Shown here one piece after another: positions 49,219 to 59,893 of a stretch of DNA of 64,000 nt. Position numbers and translations under genes: made by a program. The notes under the pieces were generated by a model. That model was not told the DNA's origin. It was given only the letters and a program-made list of their open reading frames with translations, and did no database searches. Position 1 is the stretch's first letter. Every line of letters starts with the position of its first letter. The DNA is from Selaginella moellendorffii (lineage: Eukaryota > Streptophyta > Lycopodiopsida > Selaginellales > Selaginellaceae): assembly GCF_000143415.4 (NCBI RefSeq), contig NW_003314273.1:2206081-2270080 (forward strand), read 5' to 3'.

Positions 49219-50583
49219 CTAGAGAAGCTCCTTTAGACGAGCGCGGGAAACCTCCATGGCCTCCATGGCCTTGGATTTGATTTCCTTTGCTCGTTTCCTC
49301 AGCGTTTCACTGCCCATCAAACTCCTGGCTGCTCGCTCGACTTCGCTCCTTCCAACAATCCTGGAGCTTCCATCGCTGCTGCTCTTGCTCTCGATCCTCA
49401 CCCCGGCTCTCCACATGTCCACCATGAACTTACAGTTGATGGGCTGGTCGCCCAAGATCGGCCACCCAATCATCGGGACCCCGCAGCTCAAGCTCTCGAG
49501 CGTCGAGTTCCAGCCACAGTGCGTAACAAATCCTCCCACGCTCGGGTGCCTGAGAATATCAATCTGCGAGCTCCATGACACGATCAACCCCCGCTTTCCA
49601 ATCCTCGTCCGCAAGCCCTCGAGGAAATCCCCGAGCTTCCGCTGGGAGCTCTCAGGTAGGACCCAGAGAAAGCTCTGCTGGCTTGCCTCCAAGCCATAGC
49701 CGACCTCCATGACTTGTTCTTCCGGGAGCTCCAGCATTGTTCCAAAGCACACGTACAATGCGGACGAAATCTCTTGTGCGTCGAGCCATTCCTTTTGGGT
49801 GTGATCTTCCAGATTTGATCCCGGCCCGACGGGCAAAGGTCCAACGTTGACAAGCTTGCGAAATCCCTGCTCTCGCAAAGCACCCAAAGTTTGCTCCTCC
49901 ACCTCGTCCAAAGTATTGACGAGCAGCCGTGGAGCCTTGAGCAGCGGGTTTTTGAGCTTTCTCATCGAGCTAAAGCCCACTGGATCCAGAGGGTCCTCGG
50001 GGATGTCTGTGAAAACCGAGAGCTCGCAAGGAATGCCTGGTATCACGGACGAATCCACCACTTTCTTCTCGGGCGACCGATCATTCCTGGAGAGCGGAAG
50101 GAATCCTTTCTCCAGGAGCGTCTCGACGTTGACAGAGATGTGGAGCATGGCCGCCGACGACGTCCAAAACGCAGCAACGTTGCAATCTAAGCTCTCGAGA
50201 GGCTCGACAAGCAAGAAGTCAATGATGGCCAGGGAAACCGGCCCGACCTCGCGAGCAGAAGCCGCGACGAGCTTCTTAATCTCGTCCGAGTTCCTGGCCA
50301 TGATCTCGATGCTCTCGGGGAACTTATAGCCTTCGCTGCGGTTTCTATCGACTTCCAGAGCCTGAAATCTAATGGCTTGCCTCAAGTTTTGGTCGCCATC
50401 GCAGAGATGATTGAGGGCCGAGAGTGATGCTCGGAGAGTGCTGCTCGTTGTGATGAATGTGATGTCGGATCCAAGGGACGCTAGCTGCACAGAGAGCTGG
50501 AGCAACGGATTAGTGTGGCCAGCGATTGGAAGAGGAATCACCACAACGTGAGACGGATTGGTTTTCGTGCTTCCGGACGCCAT
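49219..50583 (-). CDS. UDP-glycosyltransferase (GT1), 454 aa, intronless
   Basis: A single uninterrupted ORF with Met at 50583 (MASGSTKTNPSHVVVIPLPI). AGHTNPLLQLSVQLASLG contains the catalytic His of plant UGTs. The C-terminal PSPG box begins WSSQIDILRHPSVGGFVTHC, continues GWNSTLESLSCGVPMIGWPI and ends LGDQ; the final Gln favours UDP-glucose as donor in characterised members. DRSPEKK and VGFSSMRKLKNPLLKA lie in the variable acceptor half, so the acceptor cannot be read from sequence; small phenolics, flavonoids or hormones are typical. It is the only clearly intact gene between the SDR copies. An upstream non-ATG extension has no support. Confidence 0.93.
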   Translation of the reverse strand: MASGSTKTNPSHVVVIPLPIAGHTNPLLQLSVQLASLGSDITFITTSSTLRASLSALNHLCDGDQNLRQAIRFQALEVDRNRSEGYKFPESIEIMARNSDEIKKLVAASAREVGPVSLAIIDFLLVEPLESLDCNVAAFWTSSAAMLHISVNVETLLEKGFLPLSRNDRSPEKKVVDSSVIPGIPCELSVFTDIPEDPLDPVGFSSMRKLKNPLLKAPRLLVNTLDEVEEQTLGALREQGFRKLVNVGPLPVGPGSNLEDHTQKEWLDAQEISSALYVCFGTMLELPEEQVMEVGYGLEASQQSFLWVLPESSQRKLGDFLEGLRTRIGKRGLIVSWSSQIDILRHPSVGGFVTHCGWNSTLESLSCGVPMIGWPILGDQPINCKFMVDMWRAGVRIESKSSSDGSSRIVGRSEVERAARSLMGSETLRKRAKEIKSKAMEAMEVSRARLKELL

Positions 50584-51222
50584 AGCTGACAAGCTCTCTC
50601 GGCTTGAGAATGAGAAAATGACTTCACAACAAAAGAGTTAGGTTTGATATTAGTAGAACTTCTGACCATTTGCTTGTTGCTTGTTGCTTGTTGCTTCCTT
50701 GCTCTGTGAACACTCCCGTGTTTACCGGATCTCTTCATACGTGGCTAGGCTCAAGCCGGGCATTCAACGGAAGGTGGCAAAGCGACACCATTCCAAACGA
50801 CAGAAGAAAATCTTGGTGAATCTGCTGAAGCTAATGCCTTACTCTTACATGCTTATCAGGTAAGAAAATGTTTTAAGTTGAGATTATATGCATATGTTGA
50901 GATTTGTGCCAAGTTGGGCCATAAACAGCATCCACGGTATGGATCACTCATTTTCTCGCAGCTCTTTGGAAAAGTTTAGTCGATGGTTCATCTACCTGGA
51001 CGAGAATCGACGCCAGGCGATGAGAACCGACTGGAATCTTGGCCAGGATTTTGGCTCCAAGAAAGTGGGAGCTCTGTGGGATTGTTATAGCTGGTGTTCC
51101 GATTGAAGGGGAGGCCACAGATCCTGGTTTAGGTCTGTCACGTGGTAGGGGCTTACATTTTTCTGCTGGATGTTCTAGCAGTCTACGTAGAAGCAAACTA
51201 TTTTTGTGATCAAACGCTACTT
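50584..51222. other. UGT promoter side and dispersed-repeat fragment next to SDR-E
   Basis: 50640-50700 holds a short tandem (tgcttgttgcttgttgcttg). About 50950-51160 contains a diverged piece of the dispersed-repeat neighbourhood (ggattttggctccaagaaag; gtcacgtggtaggggctta). No gene is supported. Confidence 0.5.
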
Positions 51223-52405
51223 TCATCCGATCTTACTAAGATCGCAGGGCCAGTAGAGGGCACCCGTTGAATAGACCCACAGGCATGCGCCAGCTTGTTT
51301 CTCGTCCTTGATCAGCTCCAGTATCGCTGCGAACAAGGCAAAGAGAAAGAAAAACATGACAAATGAGTACATGAAAGATACTGTATGTGTTACCTTGAAT
51401 TATCTTTTCCATTGGTATGAAGCCACCAGTTGCAGCGATCATCTCCTTGGGGACAATGTCAGTCATGGGCGTTTCAACGTACTGAAACATCAGCAATAGT
51501 ATCAAGTTCGCTTATGATTCTGCAAAAGAAAGAAAAAAGGATGAACTCCAAACACAGAACGTTTGCTCGTATGCCTTCGCTCTGTAATTCCACAAGCGAC
51601 CTTGTGAACATCACGAGTCCACCTATCATTAAAGAAGAAAACAAACTTAGAAGTCGAGAAACGAAAAAAAATGTACTTACCCTTGGATGCCGAGTAGATT
51701 GGATACAAAGGGACAGGAAAGAGTCCGGCAGCCGAGGCGAGATTGACAATGGCTCCTCCGGGACCGTCCTGGGACTTCATAGCTTGGATCTGTTCAAATG
51801 ATCATCCAGATATGTTTTAAAGGTGTCAGTGGAAATCTCTTCCAGAATCGAGAGTTACTGCTTGGCTTGTGCATTCGATGGCTGCCATGAGGTTCACGCT
51901 CAAGACCTTGTGCCATTTATCATCGCTCACGAAGTCCCCCTGCTCGACGATCCCTGCACAGTTGACGCACGCATCCAGTCTCGAGAACGTGTTCTTGTGC
52001 TCCTTGAACGCCTTTGCGACTTGCTCTACAGGAGAAAAATATTTAATTGGGAAAAGAAATGCTGGAGTGTCTCTCTCACCTGGATCGCAGACATCACACT
52101 CGACGAAGATGGCAAAGGGAGGATTCGGATTCGTCAGCTCTTGGTGCTCCTCTCTTACCAGGCTCAGGGTTCGCAGCCCATTCTCACATGACAAATCCAC
52201 AATCGTGATGTTTGCACCACGCCTCGCAAGGTCCAGCGCCAGCGCCCTCCCTGGAAAGCCAATTCGATCGAGTCAAAGTGAGCCGATGACGAGAACTTCT
52301 TATTCTCTCTTCTTTCTCTTTTGCTGTGTGTGCCAAACGAAGAGACATACCAATGCCGGATCCAGCGCCAGTGATGAGGACGCAAGAGCCACCTCCAACC
52401 TTCAT
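51223..52405 (-). pseudogene. SDR-E: most complete 15-PGDH-like SDR, probably disabled by an 8-bp deletion
   Basis: Exons on the minus strand: 52405-52351, 52250-52080, 52025-51859, 51789-51681, then about 51625-51555 and the 3' exons. Motifs are all present: ITGAGSGIG (NAD-binding), DLARRGANITIVDLS, VNCAGIVEQGDF, NLASAAGLFPV and catalytic YSASK (in PIYSASKGG), then YVETPMTDIVPKEMIAA and GACLWVYSTGALYWP. Family members are classical NAD-dependent SDRs like 15-hydroxyprostaglandin dehydrogenase. At the exon that should end NVLC-P-x, SDR-E lacks about 8 nt found in SDR-A (tatccctgg), so the remaining gtttgg donor falls out of phase with the YVETPM exon. A weak alternative donor (aac|gttctg) would rescue the frame at the cost of VLC. 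I lean to a recent pseudogene; a functional gene using the weak donor cannot be excluded. Confidence 0.65.
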
Positions 52406-52439
52406 CTTCAGCTCGTTCAAGAATACATTATAGACGTAT

Positions 52440-52745
52440 TTAAAAGAAAGCTATAAGCTGCCTGGGTTTGAGGGTTTCACAAGTTTTGCCAGCCACTTTC
52501 TCGATAATGACATGCTCTGAGTAAAGTTGGTGCTTAAAGGGAAGGATGAAGTCGTCATTGTGATGACCGTGAGAGAAGGATGCTTAGAATGCCCCGTTAG
52601 GATCAACGAGACAATTGTGTCGGGCAAAAGACTCGCAAGAATTTCTTGCATGAGGATTTCTTCTAGAGAATCCCGTGCGAGATGATGATACTTGAGAATA
52701 GCATTGAGCTTTATTTTTCCCTGCTCTTGGTCTGACAACAGATTT
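52440..52745 (-). repeat. SDR-upstream segment, copy at the SDR-E locus
   Basis: Homologous to 32040-32320. Minus-strand frame ILKYHHLARDSLEEILMQEI, LPDTIVSLILTG, SLSRKWLAKLVKPSN; a faint resemblance to FAS1-type sequence only. Confidence 0.45.
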
Positions 52746-52949
52746 CATTGAACCAATGGTGATATATATATATAATCTGCTTTTAATAAAATTTAGATTA
52801 GTAGAGTTAGTCTTAAGCACTAGCAGCTGGCTACGTTTGAAGTACCAGCTTATAGCAATTTTCTCTCTATGGTATTATTTTCATTATAAATTGAAAACTT
52901 CCTTTAAACAAAGTAATTATCCAAGAAGAAGGCCTTAACGTGAAGCTCT

Positions 52950-54350
52950 CTTCATTTTTGGAAACAAAGTCCAGATACGAGTGGAATTTCTGCCGTCAAT
53001 CAGCACCTTTGAGCCACCCTTTGAATGCCAGTGCAATCCAAGACTTCTGGAATGGTTGTGACTGGTTGTTGTACATGTTGAGGTTTATATCGAGTTTCAC
53101 TGTGCATGGCAATCATGCCACCTCAGTTGTTGAGAAGCCGCATAGACACATCGCTCTGTGTCATCCTTTTGGGCACTAAGGATGAATTGGAGCGTGTCTC
53201 ACCAGGCCCGGGTTTCAATTGGAAGAACACCAGCTTTCATACCAATCAGCCTGTACTGAATTGGGCTGCAAAGTTTCGGTGGGTAACTTCTAGGTCTGCC
53301 CAGCCTTTCTTGTGTTGTCCCAGCAGGATTGCCAGTATCTGTGTAAGAGTTGGCGCTGAGCATCCCAGTGGACAGAGCATTTTGTGGAGGGCTCGCTGTC
53401 CAGCTGCCATCTGGGTTTGAATGCCTGGTTTCCACAGTCTCATGTTGCTCAGCATGTACCACAGGTATTTGTATTTGTTGGTCTTGCTCACATCCTGCCC
53501 ATGATAGTAAAGACGCAGGCTTTTTTGCCACGGCCATATATGAGGAGCTGAGTCTTCTCGAGATTGATTGAGAGTTATGTGAGGGAGTAGAAACGTTGAA
53601 AGGCATTTAGTTGGCATCTAGCAATAGCTGATAGAGTCTGGCTAGCTATATAGCTGAGAGCTTTTTGTCCTAGAACGGCATCAATGTATGACTCGATGCT
53701 GGGTTGTCCCCATAGTGCTCGTAGAGTATGGGCGTTAAGGTTCTGGATCCTCCTCAACGTATCGTGGGTGCCAAGTTGGACGACGCTCCACTCGCATGGG
53801 TGAGATCAAGTCGGATCCACGATGTCAGCCGCAGTCATGGTCGCGTGCATGTAGCTGATGGTGGAAGTAGTTTATCCTTCTCATGGGGACTGCGGTGTAG
53901 AGAGGGATTGACAAAGATGATCACCGTTGCCCAGTTGCTTTGCGTTTGAATGGCACTGCTGCAATTCAAAGAAGCTACTTGATATGACAAGATGAGGATG
54001 GTGTCCTGTGTTGGGTGTAGTCCCTGGGCTCCATCATACTCCAGCTGATGAGTGCTCGTGATGGGAATGCCTGTGGCTATGGGCAGGAGCAAACTAGATG
54101 GCACCAATGAAGCGTGTCCTAATGGGGCATGCTTGTGATTGCACCACTCCAGATTCATTTGCGCTCTCTTTGTGACCAAGGGTGAGAGGAAGATTGGGCT
54201 CTACCCTTCAATTTGTCTTATAAACTGGCGAGAGAAAGCGAAGCAGGGGTTGTTTTCTGAGATTTCGGCTTGAGCTCCCGCCTGATCTTTGCTGCCATGT
54301 CTCGTTGCCATAGCTATCTTGGTGGCTCCTCATTATAAACATTGTCACAG
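52950..54350 (-). mobile_element. Decayed non-LTR (LINE-type) reverse-transcriptase remnant
   Basis: Minus-strand frames switch repeatedly but keep RT-like pieces: NLEKTQLLIYGRG (the post-YADD segment of LINE RTs) at about 53565-53530, then after a frameshift KTNKYKYLWYMLSNMRLWK and GIQTQMAAGQRALHKML, and further on LRRIQNLNAHTLRALWGQPS. Numerous stops and frameshifts. The upstream part (53.85-54.35 kb in minus sense) is unclassified but open in pieces. Assignment rests on these motifs only. Confidence 0.6.
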
Positions 54351-54520
54351 CTCCTCACAATACCCACCATCAAGGGGGACAGATCCGAGGTTCTTGTTAT
54401 TACCATCCACACTGTTAATTTAGGTCATTGTTCAGAGAAGCTTTTATTTATAAACACGCCCACGTGGCAGACCTTTATATTTACTTTGGAATATTCCCGC
54501 GACCATTTGTTTTAGGGTTT

Positions 54521-56263
54521 ATGAGGAGCAGTGACGCAATTGTACAACACATCAAAGCTTGCGCCAGGCTTCCCAATCTCGATCGGGCAGCCCAGATCCA
54601 TCGCCACATTCTAGACGACCCACAGCTCCAGCACGATCGCCTCCTCGCCAATCTTCTCATCAATCTCTACGCCCAATGCGGCAGCCTCAGCCACGCCAAA
54701 TCCACCTTCGATTCCATCCAATCCCCAAATCCCTTCTCCTGGAATCTCCTCCTGCAAGCCTATGCCCAGAGCGGTCGCCTCCAAGATGCCGCTGCTGCCT
54801 TCCGCAAGATGCCGGCCAGGGGCATTGTTTCCTGGACCTCGATCCTCGCGGCATTTGCCAGGAGTGGGCATTTGGAAGAGACCTGGAGCTTGTTCTTGGA
54901 GATGCCCTGCCGGGACGTGGTGGCCTGGACGACGATGCTCGTGGCTACGATCCAAGCCGGGCTCGTCAGCCACGCATCCCAGATCTTCCACAAGCTGCCC
55001 CAGTTCGATGTGATCTCTTCCACCGCCATGCTCCAATCACTCGCCAAGGACCCGTCGATGCAGCACCACGCCAAGGAGCTCTTCGATTCCATGCCTGAGC
55101 GCAACGCGTTCTCCTGGAACGCGATGCTCCAAGCCTGTGTTCTTCATGGAGGCAGCGATCAAGCGAGGGATTTCTTCCACCAGATGTCGCAGAGGGACGC
55201 AGTGTCGTGGAATCTGCTCGTCGCGGCCTCAGCCCAGGCAGGGATGAGCGATGAGATGACCACGATCTTTGAGAGAATGCCACAGCATGATATTTCGACC
55301 TGGAACCAGCTGCTTGGATGCTTCTCTGATCTTGGAGAGCTGGAGCAAGCCGAGACGATCTTTTTCACCCGAGCTCCCCAGCGCAATGCGCTCTCCTGGA
55401 TCTCGATGATCCACGCCTACAACCGCAAGAATCTCCCGGACAGAGCGAACTCCACCTTCCATCGCATGCCGGCATGGAACGATTTCGCCTGGGTCGCGAT
55501 CATCCAAGCCAACGCCGCCAACGGCGATCTCCCCCAAGCGCAGACCCTGTTCCACACCATGCCGGCCAAGAATCTCTTCGCCTGGAGCACCATGGTCCAG
55601 GCAGCGGCATCCTCCTCCTCGGATCACTCCCAGCGCCTCGCCCGGCGATATTTCGATCGAATGCCGCAGCGGGACGTCGTGTCATGGGTCGCCATGGCCG
55701 CATCGAGCGCGCGGCTTGGAAACCTGGAATCCGCGCTCGAAATCGTCGAGCAAATACCCGACAAGAACATCATCTCCTGGACCGCGATCATCCAGGCGCT
55801 CATCCGGAGCGGCTACCATGCCCAGGCGCTCGATCTCTTCCTCGCGATGCAGCAACTAGGGATCCATCCCAACGAGGTAACCTTCCTCGCGGTTCTTACT
55901 GGCTGTAGCCACGCCGGGCTAGTGGATCGAGCCCGCGACCTCGTGCTCTCGATGGGCCAGTCGTACGGGATGTGGCCGTCCATGGACCTCTACCTGTGCA
56001 TGGTGGACGTACTGGCACGGGCAGAGCGGCTGGAGCTGGCCGAGGAGCTCATCCGTACAATGCCGTACTTCCCCGATGACGTGGCATGGACGTCGCTACT
56101 GTCCGCCTGTAACTCCAATGGCGACCGGGCAGGCGGTGCCCGAGCTGCCCGAGAGATCATACGGATGGTCGCGGGCGATGGCACGCCGTACGTCCTTCTC
56201 TCCAACACGCATGCTCAAAGCGATGGCAATGGAGCTTTAGATTTTCCGTCCTTCGATTTGTGA
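54521..56263 (+). CDS. PLS-class pentatricopeptide repeat protein, 580 aa, intronless
   Basis: One continuous ORF starting MRSSDAIVQHIKACARLP. It is a tandem of about 15 PPR motifs of P, L and S types, for example NLLINLYAQCGSLSHAKSTF, NLLLQAYAQSGRLQDAAAAF, TMLVATIQAGLVSHASQIF and AIIQALIRSGYHAQALDLFL, then VTFLAVLTGCSHAGLVDRAR, MVDVLARAERLELAEELIRT and WTSLLSACNSNGDRAGGARA. The E-type end stops soon after YVLLSN (NTHAQSDGNGALDFPSFDL, stop), so no E+ or DYW domain is present. PLS proteins bind organellar RNA and direct C-to-U editing; Selaginella-type lycophytes edit extensively. The short C-terminus suggests either a partner-dependent factor or a truncated one. An in-frame upstream extension to about 54428 has no ATG. 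Confidence 0.92.
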   Translation: MRSSDAIVQHIKACARLPNLDRAAQIHRHILDDPQLQHDRLLANLLINLYAQCGSLSHAKSTFDSIQSPNPFSWNLLLQAYAQSGRLQDAAAAFRKMPARGIVSWTSILAAFARSGHLEETWSLFLEMPCRDVVAWTTMLVATIQAGLVSHASQIFHKLPQFDVISSTAMLQSLAKDPSMQHHAKELFDSMPERNAFSWNAMLQACVLHGGSDQARDFFHQMSQRDAVSWNLLVAASAQAGMSDEMTTIFERMPQHDISTWNQLLGCFSDLGELEQAETIFFTRAPQRNALSWISMIHAYNRKNLPDRANSTFHRMPAWNDFAWVAIIQANAANGDLPQAQTLFHTMPAKNLFAWSTMVQAAASSSSDHSQRLARRYFDRMPQRDVVSWVAMAASSARLGNLESALEIVEQIPDKNIISWTAIIQALIRSGYHAQALDLFLAMQQLGIHPNEVTFLAVLTGCSHAGLVDRARDLVLSMGQSYGMWPSMDLYLCMVDVLARAERLELAEELIRTMPYFPDDVAWTSLLSACNSNGDRAGGARAAREIIRMVAGDGTPYVLLSNTHAQSDGNGALDFPSFDL

Positions 56264-56318
56264 CAACTATATAGTAACAAACAGAGTGAGGTTTTGTATA
56301 CTGGAAGATCTTCTCCCA

Positions 56319-57516
56319 TCACTCTTCCGTGATCCTGGATCGATAGCTTCGACTTTTCTGGTTCTTGGAGCTCGACTGTGCGTTTTCTTCCATGGCCACA
56401 CCCTCGTCTTCCAATCCTCTAACGGCGAAGCTCACAGAAGTAGCGCTGCCGCTTGGAGTAGTCGAGTCCTTGGTCGATCCACCAGGCTTGGATGATCCAG
56501 CTCTCTCTTTGTTGGCTCGAGGAACGAAGGGGACGTGCTGTGGAAGCTCAAAAGGCTGCTCTCCTTCTCCTTCATTCTTGGTAGAATTGATGGCCGCCAT
56601 GGTGGATTGCCACGCCTGGACGTTGTTGCTATTGCCTTCTTCCCCCCAGTCAAGAGTGTAGTGCGTATACTTCTCTGGATGCCTTACGTGATGAGGAACG
56701 TTTCTGTAGCGATCGATCCCAGCTCTCTGGCGATGACCACCATCATCTCTCGGAGTTCTTCGCGTTTTCTGGTTCTCCTCCTCTACTGCAAACCTGACCT
56801 TCTTCTGTGGACGATCGTCACGGCTTTCGTTCTTCCTCTTGTCACTAGAGTCGGAAGTCCGAGTTCCATCACCACTACTTTTCGGCCTGGAACTCGAAGT
56901 TCTCCTGTACAAATCCCCGGTCCTATGCAAATCCGGTGTGGTGCCATTGATCTTGGCTTCTCTCGCTTCTGCGAGACGATCTGCTGCTGCTGCTTTGCGC
57001 GATGCTAGATCATCTCGAGCCATAAAGCTGGCGCCGGAAAGAACACTCAAGCTGTCAAAACTTGCCTTGACATCGCTTGTGTAGAGCCGATCACCAGCGC
57101 CCTCTCTTCCCACAGCCACCTTATCATACTCGTCCTCTTCATCCTGGGGTATATGAAAGATCAAACAAAGCAACGAAAAACTAAGAACACTGGGCATTTT
57201 TCTCCAAGATTTTCTTGCTTACCTCGTAATCCAGAGTGGTGTCCATGCCGACCATAGCTTGCACTCGAATCATCTCTTCTTCTTCGTCCACATTCTCGTC
57301 CCCATTCTCGTCCTGCCTCACCCTCTTCGTCGCCTGCTCCTCCTCAGACCTAAAACTCGACGAGCAAGTCGGCCCTTCGTCCTCGTCGTCACTGTTCGCC
57401 GCTGGCCGCCATTGCTGCCGCTCCAGCTGCGTGCCACTGACGGACCACAGCGATGGCGCGCTTCCATTCCCCAGCCCGCCAAACACCTGATCCAATCTGC
57501 TCTGGAATCCCTCCAT
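56319..57516 (-). CDS. TSSC4-like protein (U5 snRNP assembly), 372 aa
   Basis: Two exons: 57516-57223 and 57143-56319 (1119 nt). The N-terminus MEGFQSRLDQVFGGLG is followed by acidic, low-complexity sequence. The second exon has SFDSLSVLSGASFMARDD and, toward the C-terminus, the motif VPHHVRHPEKYTHYTLDWGE, which corresponds to the conserved VPDYVxHPExWTxYSL motif of TSSC4. A basic, Ser/Arg/Asp-rich middle separates them. TSSC4 is a chaperone-like factor for U5 and tri-snRNP assembly in animals; the plant role is inferred. The ends of this gene and the PPR gene are tail to tail with only 55 bp between stops. Confidence 0.65.
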
Positions 57517-57673
57517 TTTTCCCAAGAACCCTAACTTTGCCAGGGACAAAACTTTAAACCCTATGTCAGATCCACGGTCACAGAGCCCGCCACGTGTCAC
57601 AAATTCAAATATTTGAATTTTAGGGCGAGTAATTTGCGAAGATGGCTAGAGATCTTTCGATCTTTGGCGTTGA

Positions 57674-59893
57674 TCACCGCCTGCCGTGGATCGAATTGTA
57701 TCTGTTGTTGTGTTGAGCGTGATGCAATTTGCTGCTCCCGCTGGCTTTCGCGGCCTTTGGACCTCCTTTCCCTTTGGGAAGATCCGTGAGCTCCATCACT
57801 TGAACTGTTCGTTGCTTCTTGGCTACACACATAGAGTTGCAAATCTCTTAACACCTCGAGCAAAGAATCAAAAGAGATGAGAAAAAATTTACCATGCTCT
57901 GCCTGTTTGTAGCCTTCATGTAGCTTTCTCTTAGCAGCCGCAAGCTTATCAGTCGATCCCCCGGCCTGGAAAGTTTACCAAAGTTTTTCGAGCGAAGAAA
58001 AACTCCAGGAGATGGAAGAGAAAGAATACCTTGCTTGAGCTGCTCATCTTGCAGCTCTGTATCCTCTCATCAACACTCCTCTTGCTGGCTGATGATGGAA
58101 GAGACGTAGACGACGATTTTGGTTTCGACACGGACGCTACGCCGGGCTTCAACGAGCGAGACGTGTTGCTCGTCGCTGCCCTGTGTCTCTGATCGTCCGG
58201 CCTTTGCTGCTTCGCAGCAACACTGCTGCTACCAGAGCTGTGCTTCCCATTCGCAGCAGCAGCTGCTGCTCCTCCTGCTTGGCTTCCTCTAAATCCATTT
58301 TGCTGTTGCGAATTCGGCACTTTTGCCCTGCTCGATTCCCTCTCACCGCTTCTTTTGCTGTCCGAGTTCTTCGAGCTATCCTTTCTGCTAACGCTAACCT
58401 GATGCTTGTTTTTTCTGTCCGCCTCCGACTCGCCAGTCTTCCTGCTTACCGCCGCTGCTGGCTTTGTCTCTTCCGGCGAGTGCGCGTCCTCATAAATTCC
58501 TCTCACCCAGTCGCCAGAGCTTCCTCGTCGGGGCTTCTCGTTCATATCTCCGGAGCCAGCAGCTGTTACATTCATTAACACAACATGTGAGGAAACTCGA
58601 ACTGGAAAGGAAGAGATGACTTACACATATCATCCTCAATAAAATCGAAGAGCTGGAGAAAACGATCACTTAGACTAAGAGGACAAAGTGCTATTAGCTA
58701 GCTCGAAAGCTTACCTTGTTGACTTCCAAAGGAGCCGTCCCGGCAGCGAGGAGCTCGCCTTCGTCAACAGGTGGAGAAGGCAATCCATAGTTATTGTCAA
58801 AATGGCCTGCGGATTAAATTGAGAAACACAAAACAAGCGAAATTTCATTTAATGACGAACCTGTAGCATTAGTACCACCAGCAAAATGCTCTGCACTCTT
58901 GGTCCATTCTTCAGCAAGAGTCTTCCATCCACTGTTTATAAGAAGAAAAGAATTTTTTCCAGAGTTTAGCTAGAGAGAACTAAAGAAAGAAGAAGTCGGG
59001 CAAAGAAAACCTGACGAGGCGTTTCACAATGGATCGTACTCTCAAGGACGGATGCTTGCGCAGATTGTTCACCGGTCTTCCAATCTCAGTAGCCTGCGCG
59101 CCACCAAACAAACGTCACAAACCGAGCACGCAAAGGAGCAAAGCAATGCACATAAAAATCTCCACTCCACGCTACCTTGAGAGCCTCGAACGAGATGTGC
59201 ATGCTCTCCAATCTCTCCAGCGCCTCGCAGAGATAATCCTCCTGGAAGAAGAAGAAGAGACCACAAAGTTACTTGTTCCAGTCGATCGATCACCAATAAA
59301 AACGAGGACGAGGAACCAAGACCAACCTCGTCTGCAAAGTGGGAGATTTGGTTCTTGATCCGGTTGATCTCTTTGATCCTCCGAGACTCCTCCTCCATCT
59401 CGTCCGTGAGAGCTTCCACGTCCATGTAGCTACAATCCGCCTTGGATTTTCTCCTGTTTCTAGACTGTTCTTGGTCGGCATTATCATCCTGGTCGTCGTG
59501 TTCTTCCTCCTGGTCCTCCTCTTCGTCCACGACCTCCACCTCCTCCTCCTCCTCCAAATCCTCCTCGTCCTCGCGAAGAGCTCCTCCTCCCGACACCACC
59601 AGCTTGTTCTCCGCGACATCATCCTCCTCGTCCTCGTCCTCGTCCTCCTCGCCATCGCCACCGTCGGATCTAGACATGGCTCCTCCGCCATTCTCCTCCT
59701 CCTCCCCCTCGCCATCGTCACACTCGCACAGCCCTGTGAGATGCGCCGTCGGGCAGAACATCTTCTCCGTGAACTTGTCCCGCCGCGCGCGCAGCTCCCC
59801 CGGCTGCTCCACGGCCGCGATGGTGATCGCGCGATCGATCACGGTCCAGATGTCCGATCCGGAGCTCTGGAAGAAGGATTTCCACTTGTCCAT
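57674..59893 (-). CDS. MED26: MED26-like protein with TFIIS N-terminal domain
   Basis: A multi-exon minus-strand gene. Start at Met 59893 (MDKWKSFFQSSGSDIWTVID, RAITIAAVEQPGELRARRDK), which matches the plant MED26/TFIIS-N family start. A long acidic tract follows (EEDEDEDEEDD and similar). The TFIIS N-terminal (LW/Med26) domain reads LCEALERLESMHISFEALK, ATEIGRPVNNLRKHPSLRVR, SIVKRLVSGWKTLAEEWTK. The C-terminus is basic and Ser-rich and ends AKRKLHEGYKQAEHAKKQRT, VQVMELTDLPKGKGG and HGRR with the stop at 57674-57676; this tail also matches plant MED26b/c. Penultimate junction: donor after 57893, acceptor before 57822. MED26 links Mediator with elongation factors. A 5' extension to 59992 without conservation is not adopted. 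Confidence 0.85.
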
